Assembly (NCBI GenBank): GCA_021647465.1
Contig: JAKIUQ010000009.1
Location: 52,407 to 116,406, forward strand
Direction of reading: 5' to 3'
From: Emcibacter sp.
GTDB lineage: Bacteria; Pseudomonadota; Alphaproteobacteria; Sphingomonadales; Emcibacteraceae
DNA: 64,000 nt
Of the stretch, positions 27,203-36,120 are shown piece by piece; positions within the stretch are counted from its first letter, which is position 1; each line of letters opens with the position of its first letter. Under the pieces are notes generated by a model. That model had not been told where the DNA came from and made no database searches. It saw only the letters and a list, made by a program, of their open reading frames with translations. A program made the position numbers and the translations under genes.

Positions 27203-28006
27203 TCAGCTGGAATCATGTCCAAAATCAGCCGGACGTTTGCCTATGAAAGCGTTGATTCCCTCTTTTGCATCCCGATGAAGAAGGTTGCTGACCATCACAC
27301 CGCAGGTATATTCATAGGCATCGGCCAGGGACATTTCAGCTTGTTGATAAAAGGCCTCTTTGCCTGTTTTAAGGGTTGCCGCACTCTTGCGGCATAGTTT
27401 CTGGCAATAATCATTCACGGCGTTATCCAGTTCATCAGCCGGGACAATCTGATTTATCAAACCATATGACAAGGCCGCTTGCGCATCGATAGCGTCGCCC
27501 AATAATAACATCTTCATGGCTTGCTTACGGTTCAGGTTGCGGCTTAAGGCAACCATGGGGGTTGAACAGAATAAACCAATATTAACCCCCGGGGTGCAAA
27601 AGCGGCTATTGTCGGTGGCAACGGCCAGGTCACAACTGGCCACAAGTTGGCAGCCTGCGGCGGTGGCCATGCCCTGAACCTTGGCAATAACGGGTCTTGG
27701 GTGGTTAACAATCGCCTGCATAACCTTCGCACAAAGCCGCATGATTTTCTGGAAAAAAGCTTTGCCGCCATCCTCATCCTTGTGATGTTCATTGAGCTCT
27801 TTGAGGTTATGGCCGGCACAAAAAACCGGCCCGGCGGCGGCGATAACAATAACTCTGACCTGTTGGTTCTCATAGGATGCCAGCAGCTGCATCAATAGAG
27901 AATTCAACATTTCCTCGCTTAAGGAATTACGGTGCTTTTCCTGATTTAGCGTAAGCGTAAGGACATGGTCATTAAGGTCACAAAGCAGGTGGTTTGATGA
28001 GGGCAT
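27203..28006 (-). CDS. ECHDC3-like crotonase-superfamily protein
   Basis: 267 aa crotonase fold. The oxyanion-hole stretch AGHNLKELNEHH and the second one GMATAAGCQLVASCDLAVA are present, but the two acidic residues used by enoyl-CoA hydratase are missing: Gln replaces the first in GCQLVASCD, and PGVNIGLFCSTP has no Glu. This is the pattern of the ECHDC3 branch, whose reaction is not settled, so 'enoyl-CoA hydratase' would overstate it. It is two bases from the J-domain gene and in the same direction, so they are probably cotranscribed. Confidence 0.85.
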   Translation of the reverse strand: MPSSNHLLCDLNDHVLTLTLNQEKHRNSLSEEMLNSLLMQLLASYENQQVRVIVIAAAGPVFCAGHNLKELNEHHKDEDGGKAFFQKIMRLCAKVMQAIVNHPRPVIAKVQGMATAAGCQLVASCDLAVATDNSRFCTPGVNIGLFCSTPMVALSRNLNRKQAMKMLLLGDAIDAQAALSYGLINQIVPADELDNAVNDYCQKLCRKSAATLKTGKEAFYQQAEMSLADAYEYTCGVMVSNLLHRDAKEGINAFIGKRPADFGHDSS

Positions 28007-28007
28007 A

Positions 28008-28508
28008 TCATTTCACCGTCAGCACTTCATAGGCGGCGCTGACCTGTTGGAATTTGATGGCGGCGTCGCTGTCGCCAAGGTTGGTGTCGGGATGATAGAG
28101 TTTCGCCATGCGCCGGTAGGCGACTTTAATCTCAACCGCTGTGGCATCATCGTCCAGATCAAGAATGATCAAGGCATCGGAGCGCCGCCGGTCCTTGCCA
28201 TAAGTTTCCGCACTGCCCATATCATAGGCCCCGCTAGAGGCATAGCCGCGCGCGGTACGCATTTCTTCCTGGGCGCGTTTAAAGGCCTCTTCCTTGCTCA
28301 GGCCTTCAAAATAATTCCATTTGCTGTTGAATTCGGTGATATGTTTTTCGCAAAATTGCCATTTGTCCCGGCTGTCCGGAGATTTCGGCGCGGGGAATTC
28401 GCCTTTATTATCACAGCCATCATAATCGCACATGCGCACCTGTATGGTATCACGCGAAGACTCATAGCCATTCCAGCGGGGAAAAGTTGATGCTTTTGAT
28501 TTTCTCAT
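28008..28508 (-). CDS. J-domain protein (DnaJ-like cochaperone)
   Basis: 166 aa. The C-terminal 60 residues form a J domain, with the HPD tripeptide in KLYHPDTN and the helix IKVAYRRMA. The N-terminal half is specific to an alphaproteobacterial family: a CDYDGCDNKGEFPAPKSP block with two Cys, CEKHI, and a Tyr/Phe-rich FEGLSKEEA motif. J domains stimulate DnaK. It belongs to the family often found near pckA or cobalt genes in alphaproteobacteria; the partner is unknown. It ends the same minus-strand group as the crotonase gene. Confidence 0.88.
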   Translation of the reverse strand: MRKSKASTFPRWNGYESSRDTIQVRMCDYDGCDNKGEFPAPKSPDSRDKWQFCEKHITEFNSKWNYFEGLSKEEAFKRAQEEMRTARGYASSGAYDMGSAETYGKDRRRSDALIILDLDDDATAVEIKVAYRRMAKLYHPDTNLGDSDAAIKFQQVSAAYEVLTVK

Positions 28509-28600
28509 AAATATATCTTCATCCTATCAAATCAGATTTATAAGCCACATTTAAAATAACGGCATATTATATAGAAAAAATCTGGTGAATAAAGCCTGAC

Positions 28601-30214
28601 TTATAAAATCGGCCCGGCGGCTTTCACATTGTCATCCACATGATCTTCATATTCGGTGAAATTTTTCCGGAACAGATTAACCAGATGGGCGGCTTGCGCG
28701 TCATAAGCCGCGCCGTCTGCCCAAGTACCGCGTGGGTCAAGAACATTGCCATCAACGCCTGCGCAACTTAAGGGAATCTCAAAGCCGAAATTGGGGTCAA
28801 TGCGGAATTCACCTTTATCCAGAGTGCCATCAAGCGCGCCGCGCAAGAGGGCGCGGGTATATTTGATGGGCATGCGGCTGCCCACACCATAAACGCCGCC
28901 GGTCCAGCCGGTATTCACCAGCCAGCAGGTGACCTCATGCTTGGCAATTTTTTCCCGCAGAAGGTTACCGTAAACAGAAGGATGACGCGGCATGAAAGGC
29001 GCCCCAAAACAGGTGGAGAAAGCCGCCACAGGTTCTTTGCCGAGGCCTTTTTCTGTACCGGCAACTTTCGCGGTATAGCCCGACAGGAAGTGATACATGG
29101 CTTGTTCTGGCGTCAGGCGTGCAATGGGCGGCATGACGCCAAAGGCATCGGCGGTCAGCATAATGATATTTTTCGGATGGCCGCCAACCCCGCCTTCGGT
29201 GGTATTGGGAATCGATGTAATGGGATAAGCCGCGCGGGTATTTTCCGCCTTGGTAGCATCATCAAGGTCAAGTTCCCGCGTATCGGGGTCAATAACCACA
29301 TTTTCCAGAACCGTTCCGAACATGCCGGTTGTGGCATAGATTTCAGGCTCGGCTTCCTTGGACAAGCGGATTACCTTGGCATAACAGCCGCCCTCAAAAT
29401 TAAAGACCGACGTATCAGACCAGCCATGTTCATCATCCCCGATCAAACTGCGCTCAGGATCAGCGGAAAGAGTGGTTTTCCCAGTGCCGGAAAGACCAAA
29501 GAAAATGGCCGTATCACCGTCCTTGCCAATATTTGCCGAACAATGCATGGGCATAATCCCCTTCGCCGGCAGCAGGTAATTGAGGATCGAAAAGACTGAT
29601 TTTTTCATTTCGCCGGCATAAGATGTTCCGGCAATGAGCACCAGCTTCTTTGCCAGATTAAGGGTAATGACTGTTTCGCTGTTTGTTCCAACCTCTGCGG
29701 GGTTTACTTTTAACTCGGGCGCATGGAGTATGGTGAAATCCGGCGCAAAATCCGTTAAATCAGCCCCGTCAGGCCGCACCAGAAGATTGCGAATGAACAG
29801 GCTGTGCCAGGGGCTCGGGCTGATGGCGCGGACAGAAATCCGGCAGGTGGGATCCGTACCGCCGTAAAGATCCTGAACATAAAGGTCACGCTCATTCAAA
29901 TAGGCGAGGATTTGGCCATGGATTTTATCAAAATTTTCTTCCGAGATAGAAACATTGACCTTGCCCCACCAGATATCATCCTTGGTTTTATCTTCTTTGA
30001 CCATGAATTTGTCATTGGCAGAACGGCCCGTATGAATGCCGGTTTCAACAACAAGGGCACCGCCCTTGCCGACCAGCCCCAGATTTTTCTTGATGCTGTG
30101 TTCGTAAAGAATTTCCGCACCCATATTCCAAAATATATTTTCATCACTTGAAATGCCATGCTGATCAAGCTTCGATGAGCTGATATATTTACCAATATTA
30201 TTCATTTTAGACAC
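28601..30214 (-). CDS. pckA: Phosphoenolpyruvate carboxykinase (ATP)
   Basis: 537 aa, standard. Converts oxaloacetate to PEP with ATP for gluconeogenesis. The P-loop GLSGTGKTTLSAD is mid-protein, the oxaloacetate-binding MHCSANIG precedes it, DDEHGW carries the metal-binding acid, and the PITSIPN block follows. In alphaproteobacteria pckA is typically divergent from chvI-chvG and controlled by ChvI, and that is exactly the arrangement here, with 297 bases between the starts. The 297-base gap holds the promoter described separately. Confidence 0.97.
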   Translation of the reverse strand: MSKMNNIGKYISSSKLDQHGISSDENIFWNMGAEILYEHSIKKNLGLVGKGGALVVETGIHTGRSANDKFMVKEDKTKDDIWWGKVNVSISEENFDKIHGQILAYLNERDLYVQDLYGGTDPTCRISVRAISPSPWHSLFIRNLLVRPDGADLTDFAPDFTILHAPELKVNPAEVGTNSETVITLNLAKKLVLIAGTSYAGEMKKSVFSILNYLLPAKGIMPMHCSANIGKDGDTAIFFGLSGTGKTTLSADPERSLIGDDEHGWSDTSVFNFEGGCYAKVIRLSKEAEPEIYATTGMFGTVLENVVIDPDTRELDLDDATKAENTRAAYPITSIPNTTEGGVGGHPKNIIMLTADAFGVMPPIARLTPEQAMYHFLSGYTAKVAGTEKGLGKEPVAAFSTCFGAPFMPRHPSVYGNLLREKIAKHEVTCWLVNTGWTGGVYGVGSRMPIKYTRALLRGALDGTLDKGEFRIDPNFGFEIPLSCAGVDGNVLDPRGTWADGAAYDAQAAHLVNLFRKNFTEYEDHVDDNVKAAGPIL

Positions 30215-30327
30215 AGTCCTTAAATTTTTATATTTCTCAATTCTGCCTTAGTTGATCCGTAAGGTCAGCGGAGAAATTAACGCCATAATTTCTTATGGGC
30301 TGTTTTTTAAACATGATGAGGGAATCG

Positions 30328-30356
30328 CCTATATAAGAATTGAAATCAAGTATCAA
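30328..30356 (-). promoter_or_regulatory. Candidate pckA promoter
   Basis: On the minus strand TTGATA (30356-30351), 17-base spacer, TATAGG (30333-30328), with the pckA start 114 bases downstream. It fits the sigma70 spacing. The pckA-chvI gap (30215-30511) is otherwise AT-rich and unremarkable. Confidence 0.4.
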
Positions 30357-30511
30357 TCGTAAAAAACAATCATGCTTTTAGTAAGACGTTGAAATATATG
30401 CATATTATTTTTACATATCGTGAGAAGTATCTTTCTGTAAACGCTTACCATAGGAAAGAAATCATGCTAATCTTTAATGAGATTCGCTAATAATAGAGGG
30501 AAAAAACCTAA

Positions 30512-31240
30512 ATGGTGCCGAAAATAACACTGGTTGATGATGACCAAAATATTCTGACCTCCGTAAGTATGGCCTTGGAAGCCGAAGGTTTTGACGTGAC
30601 GACCTATCCTGACGGGTCGGCCGCACTGGACGGCTTTTCGAAAAATCTGCCTGACCTTGCTGTGCTGGATATCAAAATGCCCAGAATGGACGGGATGGAG
30701 CTTTTGCGCAGATTGCGGGAGAAACATGATTTTCCCGTTATTTTTCTCACGTCCAAGGATGATGAGATAGATGAAATGCTGGGCCTGAAAATGGGCGCGG
30801 ATGATTATATTACCAAGCCGTTTTCCCAACGATTATTAATTGAGCGGATCAAAACCATCCTGCGGCGGGTTGACGCGGTTCGCAAAACCAGCCTGAAGTC
30901 CGGGCAAAATTCTGAAACATCCGCAGCAGATGAAGCCGGCGTTCTTGTTCGCGGGCGACTGCTGCTTGATCCCTTGCGTCATGTTTGCCAATGGGACGGC
31001 AGTGATGTTAAGCTGACGGTGACAGAATTTTTGATTTTAGAAGCCCTCGGCCATCGGCCGGGTCATGTGAAAAGCCGGGATCAACTGATGGACATCGCCT
31101 ATAATGATGATGTTTATGTGGATGACAGAACAATAGACAGCCACATTAAACGGCTGCGCAAAAAATTTCGCAATATTGACCCTGAATTTGACGGTATCGA
31201 AACATTATATGGTGTCGGATACAGATATAGTGAAAGCTGA
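30512..31240 (+). CDS. chvI: ChvI response regulator
   Basis: 242 aa OmpR/PhoB-type regulator. Receiver domain with DDD acid pocket at 9-11, phospho-acceptor Asp53 (LAVLDIKMPRMDG), Lys in DDYITKPF near 108; winged helix from about 140 (LTVTEFLILEALGHRPGHVKS.., HIKRLRKKF). It has the ChvI hallmarks: position divergent from pckA and followed by ChvG, HprK, RapZ and PTS genes. ChvI/BatR regulators control envelope, acid response, succinoglycan and central carbon genes. The start ATG lies after an AGAGGG. Confidence 0.95.
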   Translation: MVPKITLVDDDQNILTSVSMALEAEGFDVTTYPDGSAALDGFSKNLPDLAVLDIKMPRMDGMELLRRLREKHDFPVIFLTSKDDEIDEMLGLKMGADDYITKPFSQRLLIERIKTILRRVDAVRKTSLKSGQNSETSAADEAGVLVRGRLLLDPLRHVCQWDGSDVKLTVTEFLILEALGHRPGHVKSRDQLMDIAYNDDVYVDDRTIDSHIKRLRKKFRNIDPEFDGIETLYGVGYRYSES

Positions 31241-32918
31241 AAAACTTTCTAATTCAACAGAGAATGACTCCCCGGAAAAGGGCCGTCGGAAAAGTCTTTT
31301 GCGGCCCAAACGCCGTGTGTCGCCGCTTACGGTTCGCATATTGGCGGTAAATCTTATCGCGCTTGGGTTCTTGGCGGGCGGCATATTATATATTGATCAA
31401 TATCAGGAGACCATGGTTCAGTCGCGCATCAATGCGCTGATTAAGGATGCCGAAGTTATGGCGGGCGCATTGGGCGAGGCCGCAACGGCACAGGCCGACA
31501 GAACGGAACTGCGCTTAAAGCCTGCGGAACAGATCATCGTACGTGTGGTTGGCGTGACCAATAATCGCACGCGTCTGTTTGGGCTGGATGGTAATTTATT
31601 GCTGGACAGCCGGGATCTTGCGGTTGATCAGTCTGTGGTTATTGACGAACTGCCGCAATATGTGGGTTTGACTACTTTTCTGGATCAGGTATCAGAAACG
31701 ATCACCCTGCTATTGGACAGTTTGCATCGCCGAAAGGATCTTGAATCATATCATGAGGTTAAAACGCAAGTGGCGGACCATTACCCCGAAGTTGAAAGGG
31801 CGCTTGAAGGGGATATGGGATTTAGAATCAGGCGTTTGTCGGATCGTGCCGAGATTATAACTGTTGCCGTTCCGGTTCAGCGATTTCGCCGGGTTCTCGG
31901 GGCCTTGCTTTTGTCGGCGGATACGCGGGATATTAACGCGGCGGTTCAACAGACGAGGATTACCTTTTTGAAATTCTTTGGTATCGTGCTGTTGGTGACT
32001 TTGCTCTTGTCCATATTTTTAGCCAGAACCATCGTTCGCCCCATTCTGCGCTTGGCCAGATCCGCCGACCGCATTAGTGCGGGCACCCATACCGGCGCCG
32101 ATATTCCCGATTATTCCAGCCGCAACGATGAGATCGGGGACCTGTCCCGGTCCCTGAAAGATATGACCCTGGCTCTGGCGCGGCAAATTGATGCCGTGGC
32201 GGCTTTTGCGGCTGATGTATCCCACGAATTGAAAAATCCCTTAACATCGCTTCGAAGTGCGGTGGAGACTTTATCGCTGGCCAAAAATGAGGCCGCCAAG
32301 AAAAAACTTCTTGGTATTATCGCAGATGATGTGGGACGGCTTGATCGTCTGATCAGTGATATTTCCAATGTTTCCAGACTGGATGCCGAAATGTCCCGGA
32401 GCCAAATGGGTGAAGTGAACTTGAAAACTTTGCTGGAAACCCTGGTTGATATGTATAAATCATCCCACGGCGACAAAATTCCCGCCCTGCATCTGGATTT
32501 GGATAGCCCGAAGAATGCCCGTAAGAAAAAATCGGCGAAAGCCTATTGTGTCTCTGGTCTGGAAGGGCAGCTTGGGCAGTTATTTCGTAACCTGATTGAT
32601 AATGCCATCTCTTTTTCAAAAAAGGATGGTACTATCTGGATCAGGCTCAGTCATCAAAAAAACATGGTGCAAGTGGTGATTGAAGATGAGGGGCAGGGTA
32701 TTCCTGAAGATAAACTGGAAGATATTTTTGACAGATTCTATTCGGAACGTCCCAGCGCAGAAGCCTTTGGCAAACATTCCGGATTAGGGCTCAGCATCTG
32801 CAAGAAAATTGTTGAGGCGCATGAAGGGGTCATTGTTGCGCAGAACCGCCAAACCGGCGGCGCGCAATTTACGGTTCAGCTCCGCCATATATCCCTTAAA
32901 TCTGAGGCTTTGACATGA
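31209..32918 (+). CDS. chvG: ChvG sensor histidine kinase
   Basis: 569 aa from the ATG at 31209, which overlaps chvI by 32 bases; a GTG at 31230 is the alternative and an earlier in-frame start (31176) is less likely. Membrane segment at about 47-67, a periplasmic domain of the stimulus-sensing type (RLFGLDGNLLLDSRDL), second membrane segment about 260-280, HAMP, then the phosphorylated His in VSHELKNPLTSL and the catalytic domain with NLIDNAISFS, DEGQGIP and HSGLGLSI. Histidine kinase of the ChvG-ChvI system. In rhizobia ChvG is held off by the periplasmic ExoR; no exoR is in this window. Confidence 0.94.
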   Translation: MVSDTDIVKAEKLSNSTENDSPEKGRRKSLLRPKRRVSPLTVRILAVNLIALGFLAGGILYIDQYQETMVQSRINALIKDAEVMAGALGEAATAQADRTELRLKPAEQIIVRVVGVTNNRTRLFGLDGNLLLDSRDLAVDQSVVIDELPQYVGLTTFLDQVSETITLLLDSLHRRKDLESYHEVKTQVADHYPEVERALEGDMGFRIRRLSDRAEIITVAVPVQRFRRVLGALLLSADTRDINAAVQQTRITFLKFFGIVLLVTLLLSIFLARTIVRPILRLARSADRISAGTHTGADIPDYSSRNDEIGDLSRSLKDMTLALARQIDAVAAFAADVSHELKNPLTSLRSAVETLSLAKNEAAKKKLLGIIADDVGRLDRLISDISNVSRLDAEMSRSQMGEVNLKTLLETLVDMYKSSHGDKIPALHLDLDSPKNARKKKSAKAYCVSGLEGQLGQLFRNLIDNAISFSKKDGTIWIRLSHQKNMVQVVIEDEGQGIPEDKLEDIFDRFYSERPSAEAFGKHSGLGLSICKKIVEAHEGVIVAQNRQTGGAQFTVQLRHISLKSEALT

Positions 32919-33361
32919 TATTAGTCCATGGCACCGGCATTTTTATTGACGGGAAAGGCATCCTGATTAAAGGGGGGTCCAGAGCGGGAAAATCCGATTT
33001 GGCGCTCAGGCTAATGGGCCAAGGCGCCGAATTGGTCGGGGATGATTATGTTGAAGTCTCCCGGATGGGGCAGGACCGCGTGGTTATGCAGGCCCCGGAG
33101 ACAATCGCGGGTAAAATTGAGGTGCGCAATATTGGCATATTAAATGTCCCCTTTCGGCATATGGCGAGAATCGATCTGGTGGTGAAGCTGGTTTTGGATA
33201 TTGCCAGTCTGGAACGTTTGCCACAGCAGAAAGTCACGCGGCTGGACGGGGCAGAAATCCCCTGTCTGGATTTCTATGCTTTTGAGGCCTCTGCTCCTGA
33301 AAAATTGCGTTCGGCCCTTAAAATACTGTCTCAAAGCCTTGAAACATCCTCTCAGGAATGA
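32915..33361 (+). CDS. hprK: HPr kinase/phosphorylase, short alphaproteobacterial form
   Basis: 148 aa. Only the P-loop kinase domain is present, lacking the N-terminal HPr-K domain of Gram-positive HprK, as is normal in alphaproteobacteria. Walker A is GSRAGKSD at 21-28, with the partner acid in the VGDDYVEV block and the C-terminal signature IEVRNIGILNV, which contacts HPr. It phosphorylates or dephosphorylates a serine of HPr encoded 1.4 kb downstream (Ser58 there). It overlaps chvG by four bases (ATGA), so all signal genes of this block are one operon. Confidence 0.92.
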   Translation: MILVHGTGIFIDGKGILIKGGSRAGKSDLALRLMGQGAELVGDDYVEVSRMGQDRVVMQAPETIAGKIEVRNIGILNVPFRHMARIDLVVKLVLDIASLERLPQQKVTRLDGAEIPCLDFYAFEASAPEKLRSALKILSQSLETSSQE

Positions 33362-33439
33362 CGATTTTCGCCTAGAAATATTGACTCCAATAGATTCTTG
33401 GCCTTTAATTTGAACCTTCGTGAGGGAATTTAAGGACAT

Positions 33440-34336
33440 ATGGATAAATTTGAGGACAAGCCATTAAAATTATATTTGATCACCGGCATGTCGGGGGCGG
33501 GGAAATCTTCTGCGCTCAAAGTTCTGGAAGATTTGAACTATGAAGCCATAGATAACCTGCCGGTAACATTATTGTCCAATGTGCTGGAGCTGGTTCTTGC
33601 CGATTATGAGAATGATGACCACCCGGCATTGGTCATTGGTATTGATGCGCGAACCCGGAATTTCCAGCAGGATAAAATACTGGAAAATCTGGCGGACCTT
33701 AAATCCCGCGACAATATAGACCTTCAAATATTGTATTTTGACAGCAGCGATGAGATATTGGTCAAGCGTTTTTCGGAAACACGGCGCAAGCATCCGCTGG
33801 CCAAAGACCGTCAGGTCATTGATGGTATCACCCAGGAGCGCCAGTTGATGCAGGCCATTCGCGCAGAAGCGGATTATATATTTGACACATCAGACATGGG
33901 CGGACAGGATTTACGTCAGACATTAACCCAAAAATTTGAACGCCAGCATAGCGGTGATATGAATATCGTGATCAGTTCCTTCGCCTATCCAAAAGGGTTG
34001 CCCAGAAATGCTGATCTGGTTTTTGATGTGCGTTTTCTACGAAACCCCCATTATGTGGATGCGTTAAAATCCTTGACCGGTCTGGACAGTAAAATTCAGA
34101 AATATGTGGAACAGGATAAAAGATTTGCGGATTTTTACGGGAAAATAAGCGACTTGATTTTATTCTTATTGCCTGAGTATAAGAAAGAAGGGAAATCTTA
34201 CTTAAAGATTTCTTTTGGCTGTACGGGCGGGTGGCATCGTTCCGTATGTGTGGCGGAAAAAATAGCCAAACAGTTGAATGAAGGCGGCTTTAAAGTAAAT
34301 ATTTATCACCGGGAATTGGTGTTGAGAGGCACATAA
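33440..34336 (+). CDS. rapZ: RNase adapter protein / nucleotide-binding protein RapZ
   Basis: 298 aa. Walker A GMSGAGKSS at 16-24, then NYEAIDNLP, and the C-terminal FGCTGGWHRSVCVAE block typical of the RapZ C-domain. In enterobacteria RapZ guides RNase E to GlmZ sRNA and senses glucosamine-6-P. In alphaproteobacteria it sits in this same hprK-EIIA-HPr operon, and the role is less clear. 78 bases separate it from hprK and 24 bases from the EIIA gene. Confidence 0.94.
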   Translation: MDKFEDKPLKLYLITGMSGAGKSSALKVLEDLNYEAIDNLPVTLLSNVLELVLADYENDDHPALVIGIDARTRNFQQDKILENLADLKSRDNIDLQILYFDSSDEILVKRFSETRRKHPLAKDRQVIDGITQERQLMQAIRAEADYIFDTSDMGGQDLRQTLTQKFERQHSGDMNIVISSFAYPKGLPRNADLVFDVRFLRNPHYVDALKSLTGLDSKIQKYVEQDKRFADFYGKISDLILFLLPEYKKEGKSYLKISFGCTGGWHRSVCVAEKIAKQLNEGGFKVNIYHRELVLRGT

Positions 34337-34360
34337 TCCCGCATAAACAGGATAAAAGAA

Positions 34361-34768
34361 ATGATTGGTATGGTAGTTGTGACTCATGGCCGACTTGCAG
34401 AGGAGTTTATTTCTGCAATGGAGCATGTGGTTGGCCCTCAAAAGGCGGTACGGGCCATATGCATTGGACCAGATGATGATATGGAACAACGAAGGCAGGA
34501 TATTCTGGATGCGGTTAAGGATGTTGATCAGGACTCCGGCGTTATCCTTTTGACTGACATGTTCGGCGGCACCCCATCAAATCTGGCTATTTCAATAATG
34601 GAAAATGCCAATGTGGAGGTGATCGCCGGGATCAATCTGCCCATGCTGATCAAATTGTCCAGCGTCCGGCTGGTCTGCACCATGGAAGAAGCTATTCAGG
34701 CCGCTCAGGATTCTGGCCGTAAATATATCAATATTGCGTCCCACGTGTTATCCGGGGATAATATGTGA
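34361..34768 (+). CDS. PTS EIIA component, mannose type
   Basis: 135 aa single-domain EIIA of the mannose/fructose (EIIA-Man) family. The phosphorylated His9 is in MVVVTHG, near the N-terminus as in the family, and the LLTDMFGGTPSN loop holds the acidic pocket. No EIIB, EIIC or EIID genes are nearby, so this is a regulatory phosphate acceptor rather than a sugar importer, as is standard for alphaproteobacteria. The stop overlaps the HPr start by four bases (GTGA). Confidence 0.92.
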   Translation: MIGMVVVTHGRLAEEFISAMEHVVGPQKAVRAICIGPDDDMEQRRQDILDAVKDVDQDSGVILLTDMFGGTPSNLAISIMENANVEVIAGINLPMLIKLSSVRLVCTMEEAIQAAQDSGRKYINIASHVLSGDNM

Positions 34769-35067
34769 GCGATAATAGTTCCCGGGTTGGTCGTAATTCC
34801 GTCATGATTAGAAAAGTACAAATTCAAAATAAACGCGGCCTTCATGCGCGGGCTTCTGCCAAATTTGTCGGCGTGGCCAGCGAATTTGATACGGAAATTC
34901 TGGTGTCCAAGGATGGCACAGAAGTCGTTGGAACCTCAATTATGGGGCTGATGATGCTCGCTGCGGCAAAGGGCGAGACGGTGACGTTGAAAGGGGAAGG
35001 GGCGCAGGCCGGACAGGCTCTTGATGCCCTTACGCAGTTAATTGAGGCTAAATTTGGCGAAGAATGA
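34765..35067 (+). CDS. HPr phosphocarrier protein
   Basis: 100 aa from the GTG at 34765, overlapping the EIIA stop; an ATG at 34804 would drop 13 residues that lack homology to other HPr. The EI-phosphorylated His27 (equivalent to His15) is in RGLHARASAKFV. Ser58 in GTSIMGLMML is the equivalent of Ser46, the HprK target, so both phosphorylation sites are kept, and hprK in the same operon is its expected kinase. EI (ptsP or ptsI) is not in the window. Confidence 0.93.
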   Translation: MSDNSSRVGRNSVMIRKVQIQNKRGLHARASAKFVGVASEFDTEILVSKDGTEVVGTSIMGLMMLAAAKGETVTLKGEGAQAGQALDALTQLIEAKFGEE

Positions 35068-35141
35068 GCATGACTTATGAGTATGCTGCCTAGTTCTGGA
35101 CCTGATATTGGGCCAGATTTTGGTCAAGGAGACGGATAATT

Positions 35142-35972
35142 ATGCGTATCGCATATTTTGGCGGCGACATGTTTTACGGCTGCATGGAGTTGCTCATGGA
35201 AAAGGGCCATGAAATCATTGCCCTATATACAAATCCCCCGGATGTCGATGAATATGATTATATCAAAAATGTGTGCCAGCAGGGAAAGAGACTTGATATT
35301 CCCATCCTGTATTCCAAGCCGACGAATGAGGATATAAAGGCGCTTCAGCAGAAAGGATGCGATATGATTCTTTCTGCCGGATACCGGCATAAAATACCGC
35401 CGTGGCAGGGCGGCTCCATACGTTATGGCGCTAATATTCACCCCTCTCTGCTGCCAGAGGGCGGCGGCCCCATGCCCCTGCCCTTTGTTATAGTCAAGGG
35501 GTTGAAAAAAACGGGTGTTACCCTGCATAAGCTGTCCTCAAAATGGGATGAGGGCGATATAATCCTGCAGGAAAAAATTATTTTACGGGGCAATGAAAAT
35601 CTTGAAGGCCTGTTATATGAGAGTCAGGCTATTGCCAGAAGATTGCTGCAATATTTTTTGGCCTCTCCGGAAAAATACTGGGAAAATGCCTTTTCTCAAA
35701 GTCACAAGCCCGGTGATTATTGGCCCATGGCCCACCCGGACAGATTTAAGGTTGATTATCATAAAAATGTTGCGACCGTGGAAAAATATTTAAGGGCTCA
35801 TCGATATATCAGCCCTGATGGCATGGTTGAATCTATATCGGATGTGTCATTCTGGCGTGAAAAGCATAACCATGAGCCCGGCACAATTATATCACAGGAA
35901 AAGAATATATATACCATGGCCGCCGCCGACGGTCTGGTAAGCTTTAAACTGGAACATGGCCAGATTAAATAA
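35142..35972 (+). CDS. Formyltransferase-family protein (formyl_trans_N)
   Basis: 276 aa. The fold of the methionyl-tRNA formyltransferase family with the catalytic triad intact: Asn98 and His100 in NIHPSLLPE and Asp139 in KWDEGDII. The C-terminal 70 residues (from DYWPMAHP) do not match the Fmt tRNA-binding domain in an obvious way. It may use 10-formyltetrahydrofolate on an amino sugar, amine or amino acid. It stands between HPr (74 bases) and ahcY (148 bases) and may read with either; the ahcY neighbour links it loosely to one-carbon metabolism. Confidence 0.75.
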   Translation: MRIAYFGGDMFYGCMELLMEKGHEIIALYTNPPDVDEYDYIKNVCQQGKRLDIPILYSKPTNEDIKALQQKGCDMILSAGYRHKIPPWQGGSIRYGANIHPSLLPEGGGPMPLPFVIVKGLKKTGVTLHKLSSKWDEGDIILQEKIILRGNENLEGLLYESQAIARRLLQYFLASPEKYWENAFSQSHKPGDYWPMAHPDRFKVDYHKNVATVEKYLRAHRYISPDGMVESISDVSFWREKHNHEPGTIISQEKNIYTMAAADGLVSFKLEHGQIK

Positions 35973-36053
35973 TTTTATCTCAGGCAGTAGAGAGATTAGG
36001 GATTATTTAAAGGTTGGCCTTTATTATATAACAATATAAAGATTTCTTTATGC

Positions 36054-36082
36054 TTGTTGCTGCTGTGATATGCTGTTATAAG
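36054..36082 (+). promoter_or_regulatory. Candidate promoter for ahcY
   Basis: TTGTTG (36054-36059), 17-base spacer, TATAAG (36077-36082), 39 bases before the ahcY start. The 148-base gap holds no recognisable S-adenosylhomocysteine or SAM riboswitch core. Confidence 0.4.
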
Positions 36083-36120
36083 CGCTCTGTATTTTACTCT
36101 AAAATTAAGAAAGACACGTC

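Noticed and set aside
31176..31208. Earlier chvG start
   Set aside because: It would add residues inside chvI with no homology; the start at 31209 or 31230 is more likely.
35973..36120. SAH or SAM riboswitch upstream of ahcY
   Set aside because: No conserved core or paired arms could be found; only a simple promoter-like match.
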